Assembly: GCA_033856175.1 (NCBI GenBank)
Contig: JAWVFK010000018.1
Location: 1-64,000 of the forward strand
Direction of reading: 5' to 3'
DNA from: JAWVFK01 sp033856175
GTDB lineage: Bacteria > Actinomycetota > Thermoleophilia > Solirubrobacterales > 70-9
DNA: 64,000 nt
Made by a program: the position numbers and the translations under genes. How positions within the stretch are numbered: position 1 is the stretch's first letter; every line of letters begins with the position of its first letter. This document shows, piece by piece, positions 1-7,481 of this stretch. Under the pieces are notes generated by a model, which worked only from the letters and a program-made list of their open reading frames with translations, had not been told where the DNA came from and did no database searches.

Positions 1-317
1 CCGGTTGGCTTGGTCGCGCCGGGATAGACCGAACCGGCCCACTGGGCCCAGGAGAGCTTGGTGCCGTCCTTGGCGATCGGCGTGTAGTTGTTGTCGCAGC
101 CGGCGCCTTGGGTCGTCGAGCCTGCGGCGGTCTTGTCGACCTGGTCCTGGCAGGCCTGGCCGGGGTCGCTCGCTGCCTGGTCGAACAGGGCGCCCTGGCC
201 GCTGAGGTCCGGGCCAGGGTCGACCGGTAGCGCCGGGTCATCAGCCCGCGCAATCCCCACGAGCCCGACCCCCAGAGCCATCGCGAGCACAACGATCGTG
301 AAGCGGCGCCTTCTCAT
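1..317 (-). CDS. Secreted protein of unknown function, C-terminus cut off
   Basis: An ATG at 317-315 opens a reading frame that runs off the left edge after about 105 codons. An AGGTGGG ribosome binding site lies just upstream. The product begins with four Arg residues after Met, then a hydrophobic stretch ending around ARA, a typical Sec signal peptide with cleavage near residue 25. The mature part holds two Cys (QACQDQ and AGCDNN) and is rich in Asp, Gln, Gly and Thr. No family is recognised. Third codon positions are strongly GC, as expected of a real gene here. It is followed on the same strand by an ECF sigma factor, but nothing shows a functional link. Confidence 0.6.
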   Translation of the reverse strand, partial: MRRRRFTIVVLAMALGVGLVGIARADDPALPVDPGPDLSGQGALFDQAASDPGQACQDQVDKTAAGSTTQGAGCDNNYTPIAKDGTKLSWAQWAGSVYPGATKPT

Positions 318-374
318 CCCACCTAGAAGAAGAGGCGGGGGCGCGCCGCAATTACACGGGATTCGCAGCCGGCG

Positions 375-1106
375 CTATGCCCAGAGGGCGAAGCGGCGCT
401 CGCGCAGCACCCGCGCCTTCTGCGGGCAGCGGGCCATGCGGGGCCGCCGCTCGCCGCTGCGCGGCTCGCGGCCGACCGCCGTCAGGCGATCGCGCAGGAA
501 GCGCAGCGCCCGGTGCTGCATCACCCGGACCTCGTTCTCGCTGCGTCCCAGCACCGCCGCGACCTGGGTGTTCGAGAGGTCGAGCTGGAAGCGCAGCAGC
601 AGGACCTGGCGCTGGGGCAGCGGCAGGCGCTCGACGAAGAGGACGAGGTCGCGGTCGGAGATCCAGTCGAGCGCCGGCATCTCCTCTTCCTGGTCGCCAT
701 TGCGGCCGCGGCGCTCGTTGAGCTCCTGCGGCTCCATCGGCTCGAGCCGGTTGAGCTTGCGGACGCGGGCGACGGCGTAGTTGCGGACGATGACGAAGAG
801 CCAGGCGCGGAACGGCTGGGCGCCGCGGCGCTCGTAGCGCGGCACGGCTTCGAGTACCTGCATGAAGACCTGCTGGGCGGCGTCCTCGGCTTCGTGGATG
901 TCGTTGAGGACGACGCGCAGATAGCTGTAGACGCGATCGAAGTAGCGCATGTACAGCTGCGAGAAGGCGGCCTGGTCGCCGGCCTGGATCTGGGTGACGA
1001 GCCGGGCCGTGTCGAGGTCCTCGAGCTGCTCGCCGGTGGGCTCGACGCGCTCGACGAAGACGACCTCGCCGAGGCGGCCCGTTCCGTTGTCGCGACGCTG
1101 CCCCAT
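375..1106 (-). CDS. RNA polymerase sigma factor, ECF subfamily
   Basis: This is a 243-residue sigma-70 family protein of the extracytoplasmic-function type. Region 2 is seen as LYMRYFDRVYSYL followed by HEAEDAAQQVFMQVLEAV, with FRAWLFVIVRNYA at the end of region 2. Region 4 is seen as LPLPQRQVLLLRF plus the helix-turn-helix ending VAAVLGRSENEVRVMQHRAL. I chose the ATG at 1106 (MGQRRDNG) because the longer frame back to 1205 adds only low-complexity Arg/Pro sequence. The C-terminal tail of about 30 residues is Arg-rich. No anti-sigma factor is adjacent: the next gene downstream is a secreted protein of unknown function. The regulon cannot be read from the sequence. Confidence 0.85.
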   Translation of the reverse strand: MGQRRDNGTGRLGEVVFVERVEPTGEQLEDLDTARLVTQIQAGDQAAFSQLYMRYFDRVYSYLRVVLNDIHEAEDAAQQVFMQVLEAVPRYERRGAQPFRAWLFVIVRNYAVARVRKLNRLEPMEPQELNERRGRNGDQEEEMPALDWISDRDLVLFVERLPLPQRQVLLLRFQLDLSNTQVAAVLGRSENEVRVMQHRALRFLRDRLTAVGREPRSGERRPRMARCPQKARVLRERRFALWA

Positions 1107-1212
1107 CAGATACCCCGGCGCGATATTAGGCGCCCGCGGCGGCGGCCGCAATCGACAACCGCCGCAAACCGCCTCAGCCCGCCCGCGCCGGGTCGGGCGC
1201 GTCACGCAACGC

Positions 1213-1887
1213 TCAGCCGATGTGAGCCGCGTCGGTCTCGCCCTCGAGCGTGTTGCCCTCGGGCGGGATCGGGCTCTCGCGCAGGATCCGCGCCATGTGG
1301 AGCAGGTTGTGGGCGCACCAGGAGCTGGTCCGCAGCGTGTAGGGGTGCTCGGGGCCGCCGGCGTCGAGATAGGACGGGCCCGGCCCGGCCTCGCCGACCC
1401 AGTAGGTGTCGGCGTTCGGCGGCACGACGCAGCCGAGATGGGTCATGTTGAAGAGCGTCGACTCGGCGCAGGCGTGGGCACCGTCCTCGTTGCCGGTGAC
1501 GACGACGCCGGCGACCTTGTTGTAGAGCGGGTACTGGCCGACGTCGTTGGTCTCGTTGTAGGTCCCGTCGAGACGCTCGATCACCATCTGCGCGATCGAC
1601 GAGCGGTGGCCGAACCAGATCGACATCCCCATCAGCAGGATGTCCGCGGCCTTGATCTTGTCGAGGATCCGCGGCCACTCGTCGCCGTCTCCCTCGTCGG
1701 AGGTGACGCCAAAGGCGATCGCGTAGTCGACCGGGCGCAGCAGCTCGGCCTCGACGCCGTGGTCACGCAACAGGCCGAGCACCCGCTCCATCAGCGCCTC
1801 GGTGTGGGAGATCTCCGGGGACTTCTTCAGCGTGCAGTTGATCCCGAGAGCCCTGAGGCCCTTGCCGGACTCCGCGTCGAGCGCCAT
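1213..1887 (-). CDS. Flavodoxin-fold NADPH-dependent FMN reductase family protein
   Basis: The 224-residue product starts with a beta strand and a phosphate-binding loop (LGINCTLKKSPEISHTEAL), the position of the FMN phosphate loop in WrbA-like and NADPH-dependent FMN reductase proteins. A second flavin-loop region follows (LLMGMSIWFGHRSS), then NKVAGVVVTGNEDGAHAC. Members of this fold bind FMN and reduce quinones or flavins. The ATG at 1887 is preceded by AAGGAG at a good distance, so the longer frame to 2004 was rejected. It is divergent from the enolase-superfamily gene at 1985, with 97 bp between. The substrate is unknown. Confidence 0.75.
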   Translation of the reverse strand: MALDAESGKGLRALGINCTLKKSPEISHTEALMERVLGLLRDHGVEAELLRPVDYAIAFGVTSDEGDGDEWPRILDKIKAADILLMGMSIWFGHRSSIAQMVIERLDGTYNETNDVGQYPLYNKVAGVVVTGNEDGAHACAESTLFNMTHLGCVVPPNADTYWVGEAGPGPSYLDAGGPEHPYTLRTSSWCAHNLLHMARILRESPIPPEGNTLEGETDAAHIG

Positions 1888-1984
1888 CTCCGTCTCCTTG
1901 CTTCGCCTTGCGTCGAGCCGTGAACATATCTGGGCTCGGCTCGCTGCGAGCGGGCGCCGCGGCGGAGCCACTAGCCTGATCGCC

Positions 1985-3055
1985 ATGGCCACCTTCGACC
2001 GCATCGCCGAGCTGCCGCTGACGATCGAGTCCTATTCGCTCGAGGCGCTCGAGTTCGAGCTCCCCGACGGCAGCTTCACCCGCCTCAGCACGGTCATCCA
2101 CCTCCACGGCGCCGGCGAGGAAGGGATCGGCGAGGACGTCACTTACGACGCCCTCGACCACGTCGCCCTCCAGGAAGCCGGCACACCGCTCGAACTCGCC
2201 GGCGAGCACACGCTGCGGAGCTTCGGCGAGCTCGTCGCCGGCCTCGACCTCTTCCCCTCGCCGCCCGTGCGCGAGGTCTCGCGCCGCTACCGCCGCTGGG
2301 CGTTCGAGTCGGCGGCGCTGGACCTGGCGCTGCGCCAGGCCGGCACGACGCTGCACGAGGCCCTCGGCCGCGAGCCGCAGCCGGTCACCTTCGTCGTCTC
2401 GATGCGCCTCGGCGGCGAGAACCGGCCCTCTTCGATCGATCCGCTGCGCCAAAGGCTCGAGGCCTACCCGGGGCTGCGCTTCAAGCTCGACCCGACCAAC
2501 GACTGGACCGACGAGCTGATCGCCGAGCTGGTCGCCACGGGCGCCGTCGACTCGCTCGACCTCAAGGGGTTCTACTCGGGCACGCCGGTCGACGTCCAGA
2601 CCGATCCTGAGCTCTACCGCAAGTGCATCGAGGCGTTTCCGGACGCCTGGCTCGAGGATCCCGACGTCACCCCGGAAACGCGATCGCTGCTGGAGCCGGT
2701 ACGCGATCGCATCACCTGGGACGCGCCGATCCACTCGGTCGCCGACGTCGAGGCGCTCGAGTGGCCGCCGCGGATGGTCAACATCAAGCCCTCACGCCTC
2801 GGCAGCCTCGCCGAGCTCTTCGCCGCCTACGACCACTGCGAGGCGAACGAGATCGGCGCCTACGGCGGCGGCCAGTGGGAGCTCGGCTGCGGCCGCGGTC
2901 AGATCCAGTACCTCGCCTCGGTCTTCCATCCCGGCACGCCGAACGACGTCGCCCCCTCGGGGTTCAACGACCCCGAGCAGGCGACGCGACCGGGGCTGCC
3001 GGCGAGCCCGCTGCCCGTCGCCGCATCGCCGACGGGCTTTCGCTGGGGCGGGTAG
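1985..3055 (+). CDS. Enolase-superfamily enzyme (mandelate racemase / muconate lactonizing type)
   Basis: The 356-residue protein has the enolase-superfamily layout: a capping domain (about 1-110) and a modified TIM barrel. Barrel-strand motifs are visible: RFKLDPTNDW with a candidate metal-binding Asp, WLEDPDV for the second acidic ligand, WDAPIHS for the third, and VNIKPSRLGS carrying the Lys that often acts as base. Members abstract a proton alpha to a carboxylate using Mg2+. The closing GAYGGGQWELGCGRGQ loop may shape the active site. The start is the ATG at 1985. The ferritin gene begins 9 bp downstream, so the two are probably co-transcribed. The reaction cannot be assigned. Confidence 0.75.
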   Translation: MATFDRIAELPLTIESYSLEALEFELPDGSFTRLSTVIHLHGAGEEGIGEDVTYDALDHVALQEAGTPLELAGEHTLRSFGELVAGLDLFPSPPVREVSRRYRRWAFESAALDLALRQAGTTLHEALGREPQPVTFVVSMRLGGENRPSSIDPLRQRLEAYPGLRFKLDPTNDWTDELIAELVATGAVDSLDLKGFYSGTPVDVQTDPELYRKCIEAFPDAWLEDPDVTPETRSLLEPVRDRITWDAPIHSVADVEALEWPPRMVNIKPSRLGSLAELFAAYDHCEANEIGAYGGGQWELGCGRGQIQYLASVFHPGTPNDVAPSGFNDPEQATRPGLPASPLPVAASPTGFRWGG

Positions 3056-3064
3056 GTTTCAGCC

Positions 3065-3598
3065 GTGGCTGCGACGCCCTTCCAAGAAGCGCTCAGCGAG
3101 CAGGTGGCCAACGAGTTCGCCGCCTCGCAGCAGTACGTCGCGATCGCCGTCTACTACGACTCGGAGACGCTGCCCCAGCTGGCCGCCTTCTTCTACCGCC
3201 AGGCCGTCGAGGAGCGAAACCACGCGATGATGATCGTCCAGTACCTGCTCGACTCCGACGCCTCGCCGCAGATCCCCGGCATCGAGGCGCCGAATACCGA
3301 GTTCGAGGACACCGTCGCTCCGGTCCGCCTGGCCCTCGCCCAAGAGAAGAGGGTCAGCGAGCAGATCGGGCACCTCGCGTCGCTGGCGCGCGAGCGCGGC
3401 GACTACCAGGGCGAGCAGTTCATGCAGTGGTTCCTCAAGGAGCAGGTCGAGGAGGTGGCGACGATGAGCGACCTGCTCAAGGTCGTCGAGCGAGCCAGCG
3501 AGAACCCCCTGCTCGCCGAGGAGTACCTGGCCCGCGAGGGCATCGGCGCCGGGTCAGCCGACCCGACCGCGCCCGCCGCGGCCGGCGGCGCTCTCTAG
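3065..3598 (+). CDS. Ferritin (non-haem iron storage protein)
   Basis: The 177-residue product is a four-helix-bundle ferritin. It has ANEFAASQQYVAIAVYY in helix A, the di-iron motif QAVEERNHAMMIVQYL (E...ExxH) in helix B, and FMQWFLKEQVEEVATMSDLL (QW...EQVEE) in helix D. These match the ferroxidase centre ligands of bacterial FtnA/BfrB proteins, which oxidise Fe2+ and store it in a 24-subunit shell. The start is GTG at 3065, only 9 bp after the upstream stop codon. The last 20 residues are an Ala/Gly/Pro-rich tail not needed for the fold. Confidence 0.93.
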   Translation: MAATPFQEALSEQVANEFAASQQYVAIAVYYDSETLPQLAAFFYRQAVEERNHAMMIVQYLLDSDASPQIPGIEAPNTEFEDTVAPVRLALAQEKRVSEQIGHLASLARERGDYQGEQFMQWFLKEQVEEVATMSDLLKVVERASENPLLAEEYLAREGIGAGSADPTAPAAAGGAL

Positions 3599-3694
3599 TC
3601 CTAGAAAAGCGCTTCCCGAGGCGCCGTTTCGGCAACCCTCCGTGGTCGGCCTCCAAGGGGAGTACCCTCACTCGTAACTACGAGAGGCCCAATC

Positions 3695-4045
3695 ATTACC
3701 AATGCACAACCGATTGCCGACGCAAAGAGCTCCGAGCAGATAGCGGCAGGATTCAACTTCGTCGATGCCGCAGGTGCCGGATACAAGTTCGAGAAGGCCA
3801 GCAACGAACGTCTGAAGCAGCTGGCGGAGTACGCGTTCGAGGTCTACCAGGACGGGACCAACACGACGCACATCATCGAGCGGACCGCGAATGAGTTCCT
3901 CGGCCTCGCGATCGCCGCGGGCAGAGAGCTGACCGGCCGGTCGCCGGCCGCCGATCTGACCATGGAAGAGATCAAGAGCTACGACGCGAAGATCTCGGCC
4001 TGGCGGCTGCAGCTGCCAAAGGTCGCTCCCTCGAGCCTGGCCTAA
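3695..4045 (+). CDS. Unrecognised 116-residue protein with apparent ATT start
   Basis: A reading frame with strong GC bias at third positions is open from the in-frame stop at 3602 to TAA at 4043-4045. It contains no ATG, GTG or TTG until far inside (ATG near 3962). The best initiation site is ATT at 3695, seven bases after GAGAGG (3682-3687); ATC at 3692 is the alternative. The predicted protein is mostly helical, with KFEKASNERLKQLAEYAFEVY and HIIERTANEFLGLAIAAGRE as amphipathic helices. It has no signal peptide and no Cys. I do not recognise the family; a phasin-like helical protein is possible but unproven. A strong hairpin follows 28 bp after the stop. Confidence 0.55.
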   Translation: MTNAQPIADAKSSEQIAAGFNFVDAAGAGYKFEKASNERLKQLAEYAFEVYQDGTNTTHIIERTANEFLGLAIAAGRELTGRSPAADLTMEEIKSYDAKISAWRLQLPKVAPSSLA

Positions 4046-4073
4046 CCGGCTGCCCCACGAGTCGCTTCGTTCG

Positions 4074-4100
4074 CCTGCCCGCTCTCATCGAGCGGGCAGG
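4074..4100. terminator. Strong hairpin between convergent genes
   Basis: CCTGCCCGCTC (4074-4084) and GAGCGGGCAGG (4090-4100) form a perfect 11-bp stem with a 5-base loop (TCATC). It lies between the stop of the plus-strand gene at 4045 and the stop of the minus-strand fic gene at 4131. It can serve both directions. No T-run follows, which is common in GC-rich actinobacteria. Confidence 0.7.
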
Positions 4101-4130
4101 TGCCGATAGCGGCACCAGTGCCCAAACGAT

Positions 4131-5351
4131 TCAACCGCTCACAGCGTCCTCGAATTCGTTCAGCAGCCCGAAGAGCTCCTTCGCCTCCCAGCTGTCGCCC
4201 TTTCGCTTGTTGCGGTGCCGAGTCAAGATTTTCGCGTCCTCCAGACGGGCAAGCCCGCGCAGCGCAGCGACGTCTGACCTGCCGGTCAGCTCCTGGACGA
4301 TCTTCGTCGTGATGAACGGAAACGACGGGAGGTTTTCGATCACCTTCAGGGCAACCGCGTCCCGGCGCGTGGGTCCAACGCGCTCGAGCCAATCGCTCTG
4401 TAGCGCCGCGATCCGATCGGAGAAGTTCTCCGCATTGGCGGCCGCCGCCTCGACCGCGCGCGCGAACTGCGCGACCCAGTCGTCAAGAAGATCGGCTCTG
4501 TATCGCTCCAGGCCCGCGATATAGGCGTCCTTGTTTGCCCCAAGCACGAGGCTGACCGGCGGTACATACCTGGTGGCAATACCCCGGCGCCGGAACAGGA
4601 CGTGGATCAAGCATCGGCCAACCCGGCCGTTGCCGTCCCCGAACGGATGAATCGTCTCGAATTGCGAGTGGGCGATCGCCGCCTGGACGACCGGCGGAAT
4701 GTCGTCGCGGTTCGCGAACTCGCACAGGTCCTCCACCAGGGGTCGCACATGCTCGGGCGGAGCCGGCACGAACTCGGCTTGAGGCGGAGAGGGCCCGCCT
4801 ATCCAGCCCTGCTCTTCGCGGAACTGACCGGCGATTCGGTCGAGCGGCGGCACGACCGCGAGCGCGGCGTGAATGTCCGCGATGTCCTGGGGCGTGATGC
4901 GCTTTGTCTCGGCGCCGATCCTCACCGCCTCTTCCATCGCGCGAGTGTTGGCGAGAACCTCCTGGGCCTTGTGGTCGCCCTGGTCGCCTTCGAGCGCAGC
5001 CTGAGCCAACTTGCGATGCGAGAGGTTCAAACCCTCGATCCGAGATGAGGCCAATGCCTCCGAGCGCAGCAGCTGCCGTGCCAGGCCCTCGAGCGGAACC
5101 AGCGCCGGCTCCCTTGAATTGAGCTCGCGGACTTGAGCCCCAGCCCGTTCTGCAAGGGCGAAGGTTGACGAGTTCAACGCCGGGTCGAGGTCGCCGATCG
5201 GGTCTGCGACGAAAGCTCGGTAACGACCGGCTGCGACCCTGCCACCGCGAGCGCGCTCGAAATCAGGCGCCCACGTACGTTCTTCGTAGTGCCCGCGCCT
5301 CTCGCGAGTCGTTGCGCCTTGATCGCCCGAAGGTTCGGGGAAAGTAGCCAT
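4131..5351 (-). CDS. Fic family protein (AMPylation-type domain, class II self-inhibited)
   Basis: The 406-residue protein carries the Fic core motif HPFGDGNGRVGR (about 235-246), complete with catalytic His and the Asn-Gly-Arg residues that bind nucleotide phosphates. Upstream, SSRIEG at 102-107 fits the inhibitory motif (S/T)xxxE(G/N), which marks class II Fic proteins whose N-terminal helix blocks the active site. A Fic_N-like region precedes it, and a winged-helix-like segment closes the protein (RRDAVALKVIENLPSF to ARLEDAKILTRH). Such enzymes transfer AMP or another nucleotide moiety to protein hydroxyls. No separate antitoxin gene is adjacent, consistent with class II. A palindrome sits immediately upstream of the start and the tRNA-Asp gene lies beyond it. 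The target is unknown. Confidence 0.9.
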   Translation of the reverse strand: MATFPEPSGDQGATTRERRGHYEERTWAPDFERARGGRVAAGRYRAFVADPIGDLDPALNSSTFALAERAGAQVRELNSREPALVPLEGLARQLLRSEALASSRIEGLNLSHRKLAQAALEGDQGDHKAQEVLANTRAMEEAVRIGAETKRITPQDIADIHAALAVVPPLDRIAGQFREEQGWIGGPSPPQAEFVPAPPEHVRPLVEDLCEFANRDDIPPVVQAAIAHSQFETIHPFGDGNGRVGRCLIHVLFRRRGIATRYVPPVSLVLGANKDAYIAGLERYRADLLDDWVAQFARAVEAAAANAENFSDRIAALQSDWLERVGPTRRDAVALKVIENLPSFPFITTKIVQELTGRSDVAALRGLARLEDAKILTRHRNKRKGDSWEAKELFGLLNEFEDAVSG

Positions 5352-5353
5352 TA

Positions 5354-5379
5354 CCGAACTTTAGCGATGCAAGGTTCGG
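5354..5379. promoter_or_regulatory. Palindrome directly upstream of fic (candidate operator)
   Basis: CCGAAC (5354-5359) and GTTCGG (5374-5379) are perfect inverted arms separated by 14 bases. Inside them CTT and AAG extend the symmetry with one unpaired base. The left arm begins 3 bp from the fic start codon, so a bound protein would block transcription or initiation. Autoregulation through the C-terminal winged-helix-like part of Fic is one possible reading. Confidence 0.4.
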
Positions 5380-5409
5380 ATGCTGCACATTTCCCGGCGC
5401 TTCGACTAG

Positions 5410-5483
<74 letters not shown>

Positions 5484-5532
5484 CGGCGACGGGCATTGCC
5501 CGCCGGTCAATTGTGGCAGGGTGCGCCGGCGA

Positions 5533-5742
5533 TCAGCCGGCGAGCTCTTGGACCTTGGTCGCGACCGGGCCCTTCGGGCCCTCGTCCGGCTCGAAGCTGA
5601 CGCGGGCACCGTCGTTCAGGGAGCGATGCCCTTCGCCCTGGATCTCGGAGTAGTGGACGAAGAGGTCCTTGCCTCCGTCGTCGGGCGTGACGAAGCCATA
5701 GCCCTTCTCGTTGCTGAACCACTTGACAACACCTTCAGCCAT
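5533..5742 (-). CDS. Cold-shock domain protein (CspA family)
   Basis: This 69-residue single-domain protein matches the cold-shock/OB-fold family over its whole length. It starts GVVKWFSNEKGYGFV, containing RNP-1 (KGYGFV), and continues with RNP-2 (LFVHYSEI). A closing segment typical of actinobacterial Csps follows (ARVSFEPDEGPKGPVATKV). Such proteins bind single-stranded RNA and DNA and act as RNA chaperones. The ATG at 5742 is preceded by GAGGAGGC. About 210 bp separate it from the divergent FAH gene, room for the long leader often seen with csp genes; no specific element was identified there. Confidence 0.95.
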   Translation of the reverse strand: MAEGVVKWFSNEKGYGFVTPDDGGKDLFVHYSEIQGEGHRSLNDGARVSFEPDEGPKGPVATKVQELAG

Positions 5743-5953
5743 CCGTCTTGCCTCCTCGGCCGGTGGGCGGCAGAGCCCCCACTAGTTCATTTCATGCGCC
5801 AGGAGGTGACGAGCACTGATCCCGCACACGCTTACTGAGCCGGAGAAGCTAGCGAAACCAGCCGAGCGACGGCCGGCCGCCGAGGGACGCCGCAGCACGC
5901 CCGTCGCAGGCCGCGGCGGCGCTGCAACGGCGCTCATCTAAGCTGCCCGCCGG

Positions 5954-6799
5954 ATGCGGCTGATCAGCTACAGAACGGGCTCCGGCGCGGCCGCCGGCAT
6001 CCTGCGGGGCGACCGTGTCCTCGACGCCGGCGAGGCCCTCGGCCTGGACTCGACGATCGGCATGCGCCAGCTGCTCGCCGACGGCCGCCTCGCCGAGCTC
6101 GCGGGCGCCTCCGGCGATGGCAGGCCGCTCGCCGAGCTCGAGTTGCTGGCGCCGGTTCCCGACCCGGCGAAGATCGTCTGCATCGGCCTCAACTACCGCA
6201 GCCACGCCGCCGAGGCCGGCATCGATCCGCCCGAGAGCCCGACCTTCTTCGCCAAGTTCGCCAACGCGCTCGCCGCCGACGGCGCCGAGGTGGCGCTGCC
6301 GGCGAAGAGCCAGAAGGTCGACTTCGAGGCCGAGCTCGCCTTCGTCGTCGGTCGCCGGGCGACCGCGGTCGACGAGACCGAGGCCCTCGATCACATCGCC
6401 GGCTACACGCTGCTCAACGACCTCGCGGCGCGCGACCTGCAGTTCGCGACGCCGCAGTGGATGCCCGGCAAGGTCTTCGACGGCTCGGCGCCCTGCGGGC
6501 CGGCGCTGGTCACCGCCGACGAGGCCGGGGCCCACGACGCGATCGAGATAGCGCTGACGCTCAACGGCGAGCAGATGCAGGCCGCGTCGAGCTCGGACCT
6601 GATCTTCTCGCCGCCGGCGCTGCTGGCACGGCTCTCGGCGCTGATGACTCTCGAGCCCGGTGACATCGTCGCGACGGGGACGCCGGCCGGCGTCGGCGGC
6701 GCCCGCGAGCCGCGCGTCTGGCTAAAGCCGGGCGACGAGCTGGTCGTCTCCTCACCGACGCTCGGCGAGCTGCGCACCATCATCGGCCCGCGAGCGTAG
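5954..6799 (+). CDS. Fumarylacetoacetate hydrolase (FAH) family protein
   Basis: The 281-residue protein has an N-terminal FAH_N-like part (about 1-70) and the FAH catalytic domain. Key features are KIVCIGLNYRSHAAEAG, the metal-binding VDFEAELAFVVG (ExE), YTLLNDLAARDLQ, and a closing GDIVATGTPAGVG. The family uses Mg2+ or Ca2+ to hydrolyse or decarboxylate beta-diketo acids, often in aromatic breakdown. No aromatic-catabolism genes are nearby, so the substrate stays open (acylpyruvate or oxaloacetate are common for the family). A perfect hairpin follows the stop. Confidence 0.88.
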   Translation: MRLISYRTGSGAAAGILRGDRVLDAGEALGLDSTIGMRQLLADGRLAELAGASGDGRPLAELELLAPVPDPAKIVCIGLNYRSHAAEAGIDPPESPTFFAKFANALAADGAEVALPAKSQKVDFEAELAFVVGRRATAVDETEALDHIAGYTLLNDLAARDLQFATPQWMPGKVFDGSAPCGPALVTADEAGAHDAIEIALTLNGEQMQAASSSDLIFSPPALLARLSALMTLEPGDIVATGTPAGVGGAREPRVWLKPGDELVVSSPTLGELRTIIGPRA

Positions 6800-6818
6800 G
6801 TCAACCGAGCCCGAAAAT

Positions 6819-6846
6819 GCTGACGGGCCCCGAAGGGCCCGTCAGC
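6819..6846. terminator. 12-bp perfect hairpin between convergent genes
   Basis: GCTGACGGGCCC (6819-6830) and GGGCCCGTCAGC (6835-6846) pair perfectly around a CGAA loop. It lies 20 bp after the FAH stop codon and about 90 bp beyond the end of the minus-strand gene at 6940. It can therefore terminate both. There is no T-run. Confidence 0.75.
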
Positions 6847-6939
6847 GAGGGAGGAGAGGTTGCTACTTCTGCTCGCGAGGTATGTAAGGCGAGCAGATCT
6901 CTCCGAACCGGCCTCTCCGCCGGTCCGGGCTAAGCCCTT

Positions 6940-7347
6940 TTAGACCAGAGCCGAGAGGCGCTCCTTGGCGGTCGTCTGCACCCTGCGCAGCGTCCGCTCG
7001 GTGCGGGGACGGATGTCCCGGACCTCGGCCTCGACGCGCTCGCGCCGCTTGGTGAGCTCCTGCTCGACCCGCTGGCGCAGACCGGGCAGCTGGGCGACAG
7101 CGCTGCGACGCAGCTCGGCGCCGCGCACCTCCGCCTGCCTCAGCTCGGTCACGACCTGGGCGCGCAGCTTGCGCAGCTCGGGGTCGCGGGTCTGCGAATC
7201 GACAAACGGCCGAACGCGCTCGGCGGCCCGGACAGCGACACCCACCGGGACGTCGACCGCCTGGATCGTGTCCGTGGTCTGGGTCGTCGCCGCGGTCGTC
7301 GCGGTCTTCCTCGTGCTGCCGTTCTTGCTTGCTTTCCTGATTGCCAT
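6940..7347 (-). CDS. Helical, Lys/Arg-rich protein of unknown function (HBHA-like architecture)
   Basis: The 135-residue protein begins with a basic, Thr-rich segment (MAIRKASKNGSTRKTATTAA). It continues as an almost unbroken amphipathic helix: VRAAERVRPFVDS, then LRKLRAQVVTELRQAEVRG, QLPGLRQRVEQELTKRRE and PRTERTLRRVQTTAKERL. The arrangement recalls actinobacterial heparin-binding-haemagglutinin or phasin-like coiled-coil proteins, but identity is not established. It has no Cys, no signal peptide and no membrane segment. Its promoter region carries a perfect palindrome. The UDG-superfamily gene ends 134 bp upstream on the same strand. Confidence 0.65.
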   Translation of the reverse strand: MAIRKASKNGSTRKTATTAATTQTTDTIQAVDVPVGVAVRAAERVRPFVDSQTRDPELRKLRAQVVTELRQAEVRGAELRRSAVAQLPGLRQRVEQELTKRRERVEAEVRDIRPRTERTLRRVQTTAKERLSALV

Positions 7348-7399
7348 TCTTTTCGAAGCCCCCTTGCTGGGTTCGTTTTACTCTACTTAACGGTAAGGA

Positions 7400-7442
7400 T
7401 GTTCGGAGTGTAGCACCGAACACACGTTTGGTAACCCCTGCT
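7400..7442 (-). promoter_or_regulatory. Promoter with overlapping palindrome and SOS-like box
   Basis: On the minus strand TACACT (7412-7407) fits a -10 box, with TTACCA about 16 bp upstream as a weak -35. A perfect palindrome, TGTTCGG (7400-7406), nine bases, CCGAACA (7416-7422), is centred on the -10. The same right arm also forms CCGAAC-N4-GTTTGG (7416-7431), one base away from the CGAAC-N4-GTTCG shape of Gram-positive LexA boxes. The palindrome is directly visible; the regulator is inferred. Confidence 0.45.
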
Positions 7443-7481
7443 CGCAGAGCGGTTACGTGCGCTTTGTCACCAGCGGCCGGC

